27,592 bases of DNA from an uncultured delta proteobacterium (GCA_903930515.1 CAIYYW010000179.1:1-27592), one strand, 5' to 3'; shown: positions 1 through 8,403, counted from the first letter of the stretch. A program made the numbers and translations. Notes: a model not told the origin generated them from the sequence alone.

Positions 1-119
1 ATCATCTCGTCTTCAATCGCGAAATCCGGGAGCAGGAATTTCAATTGCGGGATTTGAACCAGGAGGGATAGCAACAAGATCATTCCGAAAATCAATTCAT
101 TCGCGCGGACTTTTTGCAT
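1..119 (-). CDS. N-terminal fragment of a membrane protein, cut by the window edge
   Basis: Only the first 39 codons are inside the window; the gene continues past base 1. The ATG is at 119-117 on the minus strand. The peptide begins MQKVRANELIFGMILLLSLL, a short charged head followed by about 20 hydrophobic residues, so it is either a first transmembrane helix or a signal anchor. It is followed by PQLKFLLPDFAIEDEM. A first helix followed by a loop with an Asp-Glu pair is also the start of many GT-C (family 39 type) glycosyltransferases, but 39 residues cannot establish that. There is no clear Shine-Dalgarno sequence. A promoter-like TTGACT-17-TAAGCT lies 8 nt upstream, which would give a leader of only one to three bases. 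Confidence 0.6.
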   Translation of the reverse strand, partial: MQKVRANELIFGMILLLSLLVQIPQLKFLLPDFAIEDEM

Positions 120-127
120 CTGGCAAA

Positions 128-156
128 AGCTTAATTCCGGTCCCGGGCAAAGTCAA
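128..156 (-). promoter_or_regulatory. Predicted sigma-70-type promoter for the left-edge membrane protein gene
   Basis: On the minus strand a -35-like TTGACT (156-151) is separated by 17 nt from a -10-like TAAGCT (133-128). The ATG starts 8 nt after the -10 box, so the expected transcript start falls one to three bases before the ATG. Seen by eye only, with no score computed. Confidence 0.45.
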
Positions 157-190
157 AGGGGGATCTGGTTCAGATGACCATCTGAAATAC

Positions 191-220
191 TTTGCGAATC
201 CTAAAGCTATGTGCTATGTT
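191..220 (+). promoter_or_regulatory. Possible promoter for the giant secreted repeat protein
   Basis: TTTGCG (191-196) and TATGTT (215-220) are 18 nt apart, and a TG one base upstream of the -10 gives an extended -10 form. It lies in the AT-rich part of the 191-bp gap between two divergent genes and would leave a leader of roughly 85 nt before the ATG at 311. A purine-rich GGGAAGGGG sits just upstream of that ATG as the ribosome binding site. Confidence 0.35.
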
Positions 221-310
221 AACAATAACCATAAGACATTCATTCAAATTCAAGGCGTGTTGCAAAAGGATTATGAAAAGACCTGAAAGCCGAGATCCCG
301 GGAAGGGGCT

Positions 311-3300
311 ATGAAAGGTCTCAAGCCGACAATAAACACGGCGGCGCTTTTCGGATTATTGATTGTTTCCCTGCCTTCCCTGCTTCACTCCCAAAAACCA
401 GGAGCTTTTTACTTTGGAGATTCGGACAACGGTCTCGTTGACGGCCCGGATCTGACTTCAATGGAATTGGGACTGGCCGCCCTGGACCCGGGCTACTGGC
501 TGATCCCTCCCAGCGATCGGGCCCGCACCGCGCTCTGGCAAGACCTGGACGGAAACGGGATTCTGGATGGCCCGGACTACGGCATTATCCAGGGCTGGCT
601 GGGCGGAGATTTCAGTGACTGTTCCGGGAATCCTTCTGAGATTGCGATAGAAGACCCGGCTCCCGGGGTGGAGGCCGGCAATTCGGTGGTCGTCCGCGCT
701 TACGCGCGATCTGGTTACGGCGCACTCCGGCCCGGATGGGGAATGGTGTTTGAGATCACCGGGGGCAGCTGCGACGGCGCTTTGGTTTACGGCCGGGACC
801 CGAACGACGGCGGCAGTTACGGATATTTTGGAGACCGGGCTTATGAATATACTGCGGAGCCTTTTGATGGCGGCTGGGCGAATGTCCGGGTGGTCTCGCC
901 GGGGACCTGCGGGAATGGACAGACCATTGAGTTGGAGGTTTATTTCCCGGCTGACAGCGAATACGGCATTCCCAACTCGCGGATGCCGGAGCGATTGACG
1001 GCTTGGAATTATTCGCCGAGCCGGGGCGGGACCATTGAGCGGATCGTGATCACGGTGAGCGGGACCGGTCTCCCTTATGTCACCGGCATTGAATTGCGTC
1101 CGAACCCTGCCACGGTTGACGAGGGCTCCACTATTTCTTTTCGCGCCCTCTGCGCGCTCTCGGACGCGAGCACGGTGGATTGCACTTCTTCATATCAGGG
1201 GGGCAATACCCAATGGACCAGCGTCGGCGATTTGACCCAACTCAATCCGGCGAACCTGTTCCAGGGAAACCTATACGGCGGGAACGGCGCCGTGACCGTG
1301 ATTTATGATGACGGCGCCAACCCCCCGGTCTCGGACGCGGTTTTGGTGACGGTTCTGGATGTAACCCCGCCGGACACTTTCATCAATTCTCATCCGCCGG
1401 ACCCGAGCAATTCTTCGGACGCGGCTTTTTCTTTCAATTGCAACGAGCCTTCCTGCGGCTTTGAATGCAAGCTGGACAGCATGAGCTTCAGCCCCTGTTC
1501 TTCTCCCAAGAATTATTCCGGGCTTTCCGACGGGATACATCTCTTCCAGGTCCGGGCCGTGGATGGCGGGGGCAATTCCGACCCGAATCCGGCCGGTTAC
1601 AGTTGGAGAGTGGAAGCCGGTCCGCCCGACACCTTGATCGTTTCCTCCCCGGCCGCTTACTCCATCCAGAGCGTGGCGCTGTTTGAGTTCGCCTGCACCG
1701 ACCCGGAATGCTCTTACCAATGCCGGATTGATTCCAGCGCCTGGTCCTCCTGCGTTTCTCCCTTAATTTATAACCTGTTCTGGGGAGCACTGTCCGACGG
1801 AGGCGCCCCCCCGGCCAGGTATAGGCACAGCGCGGTCTGGACCGGCTCGGAGATGATCGTCTGGGGCGGTTCCCCGCCCACCAACACCGGGGGCAGATAC
1901 AATCCGGTGACCGATTCCTGGCTGGCAACTTCAACCATCAATGCCCCTTTGGCAAGATACGGACAAACCGCGGTCTGGACCGATTACCTGATGATCGTCT
2001 GGGGAGGTCGGGACGCGCCACTCTACAATACCGGGGGAAAATATAATCCGGCCACGGATGCATGGACCGCCACTTCCACCACCGCCGCTCCCGCGGGACG
2101 CGCTTTTCATTCTGCGGTCTGGACCGGAACCGAAATGATCGTCTGGGGAGGAATTCCCAATGTCAATACCGGCGGCCGTTACAATCCGGCCGCCGATTCC
2201 TGGGCCGCGACTTCAACCGCGAACGCGCCCTCGGCAAGATCCTTTCAGAGCGCGGCCTGGAGCGGCAATGAGATGATGATCTGGGGAGGACACAACGGGG
2301 CCGCGTACCTGAACACCGGCGCCAGGTACTATCCCTCCTCTAATTCCTGGGCCTCGATTTCTTCCGCCAACGCCCCTGGCGCGAGGAGATACCATACCGC
2401 GCTCTGGACCGGAACCCGGATGCTGATCTGGGGAGGCGACGGCGGGAGCGCTCTTTTTGACACCGGGGGCCGTTATAATCCGGCGGCTGATTCCTGGAGC
2501 GCGACTTCCACCACCAACGCCCCGCAGAGGAGATACTATCACAGCGCGGTCTGGACCGGAACGGAAATGGTGGTCTGGGGAGGTTTTTATACGGACGGCA
2601 CCTGGAAATACTGGTTGAATACCGGGGGCAAATATAATCCCGCTTCCAACTCCTGGGCCGCCACGGAAATACAGGACGCGCCTTCCGGAAGGGAACGACA
2701 CAGCGCGCTCTGGACCGGCTCGGTGATGATCGCCTGGGGAGGAACTTCCAGTCTCGCGACCAATACCGGCTCTAAATACTACGCGAACGCCCCGAAGTTC
2801 AACCCGACCGAAGCGAGTCATCTGTTTGAAGTCAAGGCCACGGATTTGTCGGGGAACACCGATCCCAGTCCCGCGCTATACAACTGGACCATAGACCGGA
2901 CCGCGCCGAACACCTCCATTTCTTCCAGTCCCCACAACCCCTCCGGCCAGGGCTTTGCAACCTTCAACTTCTCCGCCAACGAGACCGGCTGCGCTTTTGA
3001 ATGCAAGCTGGACGCGGGTTTATGGGAGACTTGCGTCTCTCCCAAAATTTACGCCGGCATCCCGGACGGGTATCATTCCTTTTCCAGCCGCGCGATTGAC
3101 CGGGCCGGCAATGTGGACTCCACGCCCGCGGCCTATAGCTGGCAGATAGATACCGTGGCGCCGGAGACCACGCTCAATTCTCAGCCGGCCGATCCGAGCA
3201 ATTCCCAAAACGCGTCCTTTGCCTTCAGTTGTAATGAAGGGAGTTGTTCTTTTGAATGCAAGCTGGACGGACGGGACTGGACGGCTTGCGCCGGCGCCGC

Positions 3301-6300
3301 TCAATATTATTCGCTGGCCGAGGGCATCCATAGTTTCCAGGTTCGCGCCAAGGATCCCGCGAATAATCTTGATCCAACTCCGGCAAGCTACAGCTTCCGT
3401 GTGGACACGATTGATCCCGACACTTTCATCGCCCTTAATCCGCCCAATCCCTCTCCGACCAGGTCCGCGGGTTTCGGATTCAACGGTAACGAGGAGAATT
3501 GCTCCTTTGAATGCAGGATGGATCTGGGCCAATGGAGCGACTGTTCCTCCCCAATCAATTACTCCGGCCTTAATCCGGGCGCTCATTCCTTTGAAGCGCG
3601 GGCAATGGATTCCGCCGGCAACCTTGACCCATCCCCGGCCGTTTTCAACTGGACCATCAACCTGATTACCCCGTATTCTTTCATCATCGCTCATCCCGAT
3701 AATCCCACCGGAGAGAGGGATGCTCTTTTTGAATTCAATTGCGCCGGCGGCCCCTGCTCCTATCAATGTCAATTGGATTCCGGGAGCTGGAACAGTTGCG
3801 TCTCTCCCGGTTCCTACCGGAACCTCGGACTCGGCATCCATAATTTCCAGGTCCGCGCCACCGACGGCTTCGGGCAATTGGAATCCGAGCCTTCCCAATA
3901 TCAATGGGAGATTATTGACCTGGACCCGGACATACCCGACACTTTCATCAATTCCGGCCCGGCCGATCCCTCTTCCATCCGGTCCGCGGATTTTGAATTC
4001 AGTTGCGACGAGGCGGGTTGCAGTTTTGAGTGCAAAATGGACAGCGCCCCCTGGACTAATTGTTCCTCGCCGAAAAATTACTCCGGCATTGATCCCGGCG
4101 TCCATACCTTTCAAGCGCGGGCCACGGACACCGGCGGCAACCGCGATCCGAGTCCGGCCGGTTATTCCTGGAGCGTCAATATCTCCGCTCCCTATTCCAT
4201 GATCACGGCGCATCCCGGAAATTTCACCACCGAGCGGGAAGCTGCTTTCGCCTTTGATTGCGCGGGCGGGCCTTGCTCCTTTGAGTGCCAACTGGACTCC
4301 GGGGGATGGAGCGGATGCGCGTCGCCGGTCTCTTTCAGCGCATTGGGCCTCGGCCCTCATTCTTTTCAGGTCCGCGCCACCGACGGTTCCGGACAGACGG
4401 AACCGGAGCCTTCTCAATATCAGTGGCAAATCATCGTCTATCTCCAGGTCGCCTCCGGTTATGCCCACACCTGCGCCATCGCCAATAACGGCATGCTCTG
4501 GTGCTGGGGGGATAATAGCGCCGAGGAAATCGGCCCGGACTATCCCGGGATCGTTGACGCGCCGGTCCCCGCTTCCGCGGATACCGACTGGGCTCTGGTT
4601 TCCGCCGGAGGCAGTCATACCTGCGCGATAAAGAGCAATGGAAAGCTTTTCTGCTGGGGCGGCAACGGGTCCGGGCAATTGGGAAACGGTTTTTTCGGAT
4701 CCAGCGATTCCAGCCCGCAGGTAGGCTCGGAAAACAACTGGCAAAAAATTTCCGCGGGCGCGGATCAAAGCTGCGCCCTTAAAAGCAACGGAACCCTCTG
4801 GTGCTGGGGCGGCAATTCCTTGGGACAGCTCGGGGACGGGACCAGTGTGGACAAAAAATTGCCCGTCCAGATCGGAACCGCGACCGACTGGAGAGAAATC
4901 AGCGCGGGCAAATATCATAGTTGCTCCGTCAAGAACAACGGCTCGCTTTATTGCTTTGGATATAATTATTTCGGACAGCTCGGGGACGGGACCCAAACCG
5001 ACCGGCTTTCGCCCACCCGGGTGGGGGCCGCCCTGGACTGGCGGGGAATTTCCGCCGGCTATCAATACAGTTGCGCGACCAAAACCGGGGGCAGTCTCTG
5101 GTGCTGGGGATTGAACCAGGACGGCAAAGCCGGGTTGGGAGCCGTCACTCAGGTATTGGTCCCGACCCGGGTGGGCGCTGATTCCGACTGGTCCGGGATC
5201 AAGTCCTTTTGGAACCATAGCTGCGGGATCAGGAATAGCCAGCAATTATGGTGCTTTGGAGCCAACGATGACGGACAACTGGGAGACGGCGCCCGGGCGG
5301 ATCAACGAACCCCGATCCGGATCGGCGCTGACGCGGATTGGCTGCAGGTGGCCGGCGGGGGCGTTCATAGTTGCGCGGCCAAGGTCAACGGTGAAGTCTA
5401 TTGCTGGGGGGACAATTGGTATAGCCAGCTCGGACTCGGGTTTAGCGGCGGAAACAAGAACTCTCCGGTCCAGGAAGCCGCTTCAGGGGAGAACTGGGAA
5501 AAAGTGGAAGGGGGAGCGGGCAGGCTGCAATCCAATTACGGACATAACTGCGGGATCAAGAGCGATGGCTCACTCTCCTGCTTTGGGGATAATTCTTTTG
5601 GAGAACTGGGACTGGGGGACACGCTCAAGCAGCAAATCCCGCTCCAGGTCGGCGCGGATTTAAACTGGATTGATCTGGTTGGAGGCGGCGGTCATTTCTG
5701 CGCGCTGAAAAATAACGACTCGCTCTGGTGCTGGGGAGATAACGGCTCCGGCCAGCTCGGGGATGGAACCTGGATTGGCAAATGGAGTCCGGTTCAAATC
5801 GGGAGCGGAATCTCCTGGAAACAAATAGCCGGAGGATATGCCCATACCTGCGGGATCAAGTCCAATGATACCCTCTGGTGCTGGGGTTACAATGGCGTCG
5901 GACAATTGGGCGACGGGACCACCGTTTGGGACCGGAACACGCCGGCCCAGGTCGGCGCGGGGAATAACTGGAGCCAAGTCTCCGCGGGCGCCTATCATAG
6001 CTGCGGGCTCAAGAATGACGGCTCGGCCTGGTGCTGGGGAGAGGGGTGGGACGGGGAATTGGGAAACGGAACCACTGCGGATAAAAATGTTCCGACCCGG
6101 GTTGGAACCGAATCCAACTGGCTCCAGATTGCCGGGGGAGATTCCCATACTTGCGCGCTTAAAACCAACGGAACCCTCTGGTGCTGGGGATATAATTATT
6201 ATGGACAATTGGGGATCGGGAATTCCGGGTCCGGCTCTGATAAAAAAATCCCGACCCAGGCGGGAACCGACGCGGATTGGGCCCAGCTCTCGGCCGGAGG

Positions 6301-6571
6301 GAATCATAGCTGCGCCCTCAAGAGCGACCATTCCTTATGGTGCTGCGGATACGGCGGGCAGGGTCAGCTTGGAACCGGAACTTTTTCATCCCGGAGCGCG
6401 CTGACCCGGGTGGGGACCGGCGGAAACTGGGAGCAGGTGTCCGCGGACGGGGATCATACCTGCGCGGTCAGGACCGACCATACTTTGTTTTGCTTCGGCA
6501 ATAATCAATCCGGACAACTGGGAGACGGAACCGCCTGGAGGGACACCCCTCAAAGGGTAAAGGTGCGGTAG
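311..6571 (+). CDS. Giant secreted multidomain protein: Ca-loop, Ig-like, Kelch and RCC1 repeats
   Basis: 2086 aa, exported. Residues 1-28 are a Sec signal peptide with a hydrophobic core from about 11 to 26. Next come two dockerin/EF-type calcium-loop motifs at D37 (DSDNGLVDG) and D78 (DLDGNGILDG), then an unassigned beta-rich segment (about 105-255) and a Big_2-like Ig domain (about 256-350). From 354 there are eight repeats of about 83 residues with the pattern CNExxCxFECKLD...C.SP...HSFQVRATD. The second is split by seven Kelch repeats (about 493-827). Residues 1377-2086 are 14 RCC1 repeats, each with a paired-cysteine motif like HTCALKxNGxLWCWG. The paired cysteines suggest disulfides and an extracytoplasmic location. 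No C-terminal anchor or sorting domain is visible; the protein ends inside the last RCC1 repeat. The likely role is adhesion or ligand binding, but no ligand can be read from the sequence. The SD-like GGGAAGGGG supports this ATG. The neighbouring gene is convergent. Confidence 0.93.
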   Translation: MKGLKPTINTAALFGLLIVSLPSLLHSQKPGAFYFGDSDNGLVDGPDLTSMELGLAALDPGYWLIPPSDRARTALWQDLDGNGILDGPDYGIIQGWLGGDFSDCSGNPSEIAIEDPAPGVEAGNSVVVRAYARSGYGALRPGWGMVFEITGGSCDGALVYGRDPNDGGSYGYFGDRAYEYTAEPFDGGWANVRVVSPGTCGNGQTIELEVYFPADSEYGIPNSRMPERLTAWNYSPSRGGTIERIVITVSGTGLPYVTGIELRPNPATVDEGSTISFRALCALSDASTVDCTSSYQGGNTQWTSVGDLTQLNPANLFQGNLYGGNGAVTVIYDDGANPPVSDAVLVTVLDVTPPDTFINSHPPDPSNSSDAAFSFNCNEPSCGFECKLDSMSFSPCSSPKNYSGLSDGIHLFQVRAVDGGGNSDPNPAGYSWRVEAGPPDTLIVSSPAAYSIQSVALFEFACTDPECSYQCRIDSSAWSSCVSPLIYNLFWGALSDGGAPPARYRHSAVWTGSEMIVWGGSPPTNTGGRYNPVTDSWLATSTINAPLARYGQTAVWTDYLMIVWGGRDAPLYNTGGKYNPATDAWTATSTTAAPAGRAFHSAVWTGTEMIVWGGIPNVNTGGRYNPAADSWAATSTANAPSARSFQSAAWSGNEMMIWGGHNGAAYLNTGARYYPSSNSWASISSANAPGARRYHTALWTGTRMLIWGGDGGSALFDTGGRYNPAADSWSATSTTNAPQRRYYHSAVWTGTEMVVWGGFYTDGTWKYWLNTGGKYNPASNSWAATEIQDAPSGRERHSALWTGSVMIAWGGTSSLATNTGSKYYANAPKFNPTEASHLFEVKATDLSGNTDPSPALYNWTIDRTAPNTSISSSPHNPSGQGFATFNFSANETGCAFECKLDAGLWETCVSPKIYAGIPDGYHSFSSRAIDRAGNVDSTPAAYSWQIDTVAPETTLNSQPADPSNSQNASFAFSCNEGSCSFECKLDGRDWTACAGAAQYYSLAEGIHSFQVRAKDPANNLDPTPASYSFRVDTIDPDTFIALNPPNPSPTRSAGFGFNGNEENCSFECRMDLGQWSDCSSPINYSGLNPGAHSFEARAMDSAGNLDPSPAVFNWTINLITPYSFIIAHPDNPTGERDALFEFNCAGGPCSYQCQLDSGSWNSCVSPGSYRNLGLGIHNFQVRATDGFGQLESEPSQYQWEIIDLDPDIPDTFINSGPADPSSIRSADFEFSCDEAGCSFECKMDSAPWTNCSSPKNYSGIDPGVHTFQARATDTGGNRDPSPAGYSWSVNISAPYSMITAHPGNFTTEREAAFAFDCAGGPCSFECQLDSGGWSGCASPVSFSALGLGPHSFQVRATDGSGQTEPEPSQYQWQIIVYLQVASGYAHTCAIANNGMLWCWGDNSAEEIGPDYPGIVDAPVPASADTDWALVSAGGSHTCAIKSNGKLFCWGGNGSGQLGNGFFGSSDSSPQVGSENNWQKISAGADQSCALKSNGTLWCWGGNSLGQLGDGTSVDKKLPVQIGTATDWREISAGKYHSCSVKNNGSLYCFGYNYFGQLGDGTQTDRLSPTRVGAALDWRGISAGYQYSCATKTGGSLWCWGLNQDGKAGLGAVTQVLVPTRVGADSDWSGIKSFWNHSCGIRNSQQLWCFGANDDGQLGDGARADQRTPIRIGADADWLQVAGGGVHSCAAKVNGEVYCWGDNWYSQLGLGFSGGNKNSPVQEAASGENWEKVEGGAGRLQSNYGHNCGIKSDGSLSCFGDNSFGELGLGDTLKQQIPLQVGADLNWIDLVGGGGHFCALKNNDSLWCWGDNGSGQLGDGTWIGKWSPVQIGSGISWKQIAGGYAHTCGIKSNDTLWCWGYNGVGQLGDGTTVWDRNTPAQVGAGNNWSQVSAGAYHSCGLKNDGSAWCWGEGWDGELGNGTTADKNVPTRVGTESNWLQIAGGDSHTCALKTNGTLWCWGYNYYGQLGIGNSGSGSDKKIPTQAGTDADWAQLSAGGNHSCALKSDHSLWCCGYGGQGQLGTGTFSSRSALTRVGTGGNWEQVSADGDHTCAVRTDHTLFCFGNNQSGQLGDGTAWRDTPQRVKVR
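1370..4437 (+). repeat. Eight cysteine-rich Ig-like repeats (protein level), the second split by Kelch
   Basis: Repeat units begin near bases 1370, 1622, 2898, 3153, 3408, 3661, 3930 and 4186, and each encodes about 83 residues. The consensus is D-T-x-I-x-x-x-P-x-x-P followed by F-x-F-x-C-N-E-x-x-C-x-F-E-C-K-L-D, W-x-x-C-x-S-P, and H-x-F-Q-V-R-A-x-D with D-P-x-P-A-x-Y-x-W at the end. Four cysteines per unit are nearly invariant. Between 1787 and 2791 the second unit is interrupted by the Kelch block. These are coding repeats, not a DNA array. Confidence 0.85.
1787..2791 (+). repeat. Seven Kelch repeats, one predicted beta-propeller
   Basis: Seven units of about 46-53 residues carry the bacterial Kelch pattern A-P-x-x-R-x-x-H-S-A-V-W-T-G, then M-I-V-W-G-G, then N-T-G-G-R-Y-N-P-x-x-x-S-W. 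Seven is the usual blade number for a closed galactose-oxidase-type propeller. The seventh unit breaks off after NTGSKYYANAP, where the Ig-like sequence resumes. Confidence 0.85.
4438..6571 (+). repeat. Fourteen RCC1 repeats, probably two seven-bladed propellers
   Basis: Fourteen units of about 50 residues carry the RCC1 pattern S-A-G-x-x-H-T-C-A, N-G-x-L-W-C-W-G, G-Q-L-G-D-G-T, P-x-x-V-G, D-W. Seven blades is the known RCC1 fold, so 14 fits two propellers, with a boundary near base 5501 between units 7 and 8. Unit 1 lacks the GQLGDG turn, unit 8 has an insertion near its start, and unit 13 reads WCCG with an extra cysteine. Confidence 0.85.
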
Positions 6572-6574
6572 CTT

Positions 6575-6612
6575 TCCCGGCACGGGAGCAGGCCCCGAAT
6601 CTACGGCCGGGA
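6575..6612. terminator. Possible hairpin between two convergent genes
   Basis: TCCCGGC (6575-6581) is perfectly complementary to GCCGGGA (6606-6612). A tighter alternative, TCCCG/CGGGA with a 3-nt loop, sits at 6575-6587. It lies between the stop of the giant gene (6571) and the stop of the phosphatase gene (6614). There is no good T-run on either side, so intrinsic termination is uncertain. Confidence 0.3.
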
Positions 6613-6613
6613 T

Positions 6614-8356
6614 TTACTTGCTCACCATGACCTGATCAAACAGCGTTCCCTGATCGTCATAAGCCGAGACCTGAAAATAGTCCGCGCCGACCTCCACCAG
6701 CAGAAAGTGATAGCGCCATTCCTGAACCAGGCTTTGAACCTGCTCCCCCGAGGACTGGCTTTCCTCCTGCAAAAAGGACGGGTCCGGCGCGTCTCCCGCC
6801 GAAAAAAACGATCCGCCCCCGCCTCCGCTGGTAATATAGGGCACGCCCGAAACATCCAGCCGCTCATACAGGTGATTATGTCCGGCGAATCCCGCGGAAA
6901 CATCATATTGGCGGAACAGGGGCGCGAGAAAAGAAAGCCCCGCGACCCCCGGCCCATAAGAGTGGTCGTATCCCGAATAGAAAGGGGGATGGCTGAAGAT
7001 AAAAGTGAATTTTCGGTCCGGGTCCGAATAGGCCTTTGCCAACTCGCGCTCCAGCCAATAATAAACCGCGGAACCCTCTGCCAGTTGGTTTTCCAGGTCT
7101 TCAATCACAATAAAATAAACCCCCTGGTATGAAAAAGAATAACAAAGCTCGTTCAGGTCCGGGGAATAATTGTTTTTCGGAAGCGCATAATATGCCCGGT
7201 ACCAAAGGGCTGATTCGTGGTTGCCCCGGACCGGGAAAATCGGAGTCCGGCTGAGAAGCGGCTGTTCAATCTGGAAAAAATTGCGGCGCAGGGCGCCGGA
7301 AAAATCGTTGGCGAAATCCCCCAGGTGAAAATAAAAATCAAAATCCTTCCCGGCCATCTGATCAATCACCCGCTGATGATCTGGATCGGTCTGGGTGTCG
7401 CCGATAATGGCAAAGGCAAAAGTCTTCGGCTCCCGGGACAGGGTGCGGAAACTATCAACCGGGCTTGGATGATGGCTGGACCGAATCTGGTAATAATAGG
7501 TGCTTCCCGGCTCCAGCCCGGTCAATTCCACCTGGTGCACAGACAGGTTAAAGACCGGCGGATTGGTTATGCCGGACAGGCCGGGGTCCTGGTAGCGGCT
7601 GCTCTTGCCCACGGCCTGATCAAGAAGGGACGGCTTGGAGCCGTAATGAACAATGGAATGAGACTCGGAGTCGGTCTCCCATAAAACCGTCACGGAATCG
7701 GTCGTGATCTGATTTAAATAAGGCTGGATCGTAAGTTCCGCCCGCGGATCGTCCGGATGCGGAAGTTTCGCCCGCGCCTCCGCTTTGATCCTGACTTGCT
7801 CTTTCCCGTTCCCCAGTTCAAAGGCCATTGCCCAAAGCCAATTGCTCGGAGTATCGTTGTTATATCGGAGCGCCCGCTTTCGGGAATAAAAGTCTCCATA
7901 ATTATAATAAGGAAGGCCGGTTTTTTTATTGAAGCCGCTGATCAGGGAGATGGTATCCCCGGAAACGGCAACCAGGTCCTGGGGATAGACCGTCGGGGAT
8001 CCCAAATCCGTAATCTGGACCCGGGCGTCCGTCAAATCCTTGAGCAGTCGGCTGCCTTCCAGGCCGAGAAAAAGTATCACCATCTGATCCTGGAAAAAAT
8101 AACCCCGGACATAACCTGGATAGGGCGCCAACTGAGCGCTCATCCCGCCCAATTCTTCCGCGGCCGACCCCGGCCGGCTCTCCAGTTCAACCCTCTTCCT
8201 AACCGGGTCAATTTTGAACACCAGCTCCAAAAGGGGCTTCGGCGCCGGGTGGTCCAGGGACGGCGGATCGGATTGAAAAGGGGAATTAGATCCGGGCGAG
8301 CAGGAAAAGGCAGACAACCAAACCAGGACAGCTGCCCATTTTATCCTTGCCTTCAA
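6614..8356 (-). CDS. Secreted purple-acid-phosphatase-like metallophosphoesterase
   Basis: 580 aa. It is a predicted exported phosphoester hydrolase with a dinuclear metal centre. The start is TTG, chosen because GGAAGG lies 8 nt upstream and the encoded peptide opens with a signal sequence. Cys19 after LSAFS may be a lipidation site, although the lipobox is imperfect. Residues 35-200 form a region I do not recognise. Residues 206-306 look like the Fn3/PAP N-terminal domain (VTVLWETD, GLEPGSTYYYQI). Residues 313-500 are the catalytic domain with the motif set GDTQ (D320), GDFAN (D347), GNHE (N379, H380), SHPP (H456) and GHNH (H493, H495). The metal-binding and catalytic positions visible in these motifs are present, so activity is plausible. 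Nucleotides, phosphoproteins or phosphorylated glycans are all possible substrates. The gene has its own promoter and is convergent with the giant protein gene. Confidence 0.88.
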   Translation of the reverse strand: MKARIKWAAVLVWLSAFSCSPGSNSPFQSDPPSLDHPAPKPLLELVFKIDPVRKRVELESRPGSAAEELGGMSAQLAPYPGYVRGYFFQDQMVILFLGLEGSRLLKDLTDARVQITDLGSPTVYPQDLVAVSGDTISLISGFNKKTGLPYYNYGDFYSRKRALRYNNDTPSNWLWAMAFELGNGKEQVRIKAEARAKLPHPDDPRAELTIQPYLNQITTDSVTVLWETDSESHSIVHYGSKPSLLDQAVGKSSRYQDPGLSGITNPPVFNLSVHQVELTGLEPGSTYYYQIRSSHHPSPVDSFRTLSREPKTFAFAIIGDTQTDPDHQRVIDQMAGKDFDFYFHLGDFANDFSGALRRNFFQIEQPLLSRTPIFPVRGNHESALWYRAYYALPKNNYSPDLNELCYSFSYQGVYFIVIEDLENQLAEGSAVYYWLERELAKAYSDPDRKFTFIFSHPPFYSGYDHSYGPGVAGLSFLAPLFRQYDVSAGFAGHNHLYERLDVSGVPYITSGGGGGSFFSAGDAPDPSFLQEESQSSGEQVQSLVQEWRYHFLLVEVGADYFQVSAYDDQGTLFDQVMVSK

Positions 8357-8364
8357 ATTACGAT

Positions 8365-8370
8365 CCTTCC
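8365..8370 (-). promoter_or_regulatory. Ribosome binding site supporting a TTG start
   Basis: GGAAGG on the minus strand ends 8 nt before the TTG at 8356-8354. No ATG or GTG in frame nearby fits the signal peptide better, so this site decides the start of the metallophosphoesterase. Confidence 0.6.
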
Positions 8371-8374
8371 GGTT

Positions 8375-8403
8375 ATTATAGATGGAGCGGATATTGAAAG
8401 CAA
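8375..8403 (-). promoter_or_regulatory. Predicted promoter of the metallophosphoesterase gene
   Basis: TTGCTT (8403-8398) and a perfect TATAAT (8380-8375) are separated by exactly 17 nt on the minus strand. The transcript would start just upstream of the GGAAGG ribosome binding site and have a short leader. Confidence 0.55.

Noticed and set aside
3020-5245. 741-codon open frame on the minus strand inside the giant protein gene
   Set aside because: It is antisense to the Ig-like and RCC1 repeats, has repeat-derived Gly/Pro/Arg/Ala-rich composition, and contains no recognisable domain. The repeating codon pattern of the real gene keeps the opposite frame open.
1370-6571. Regularly spaced repeats that could suggest a CRISPR or DNA satellite array
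   Set aside because: Periodicity is about 150 or 250 bp, in frame, conserved at protein level but diverged at DNA level, so these are coding domain repeats.
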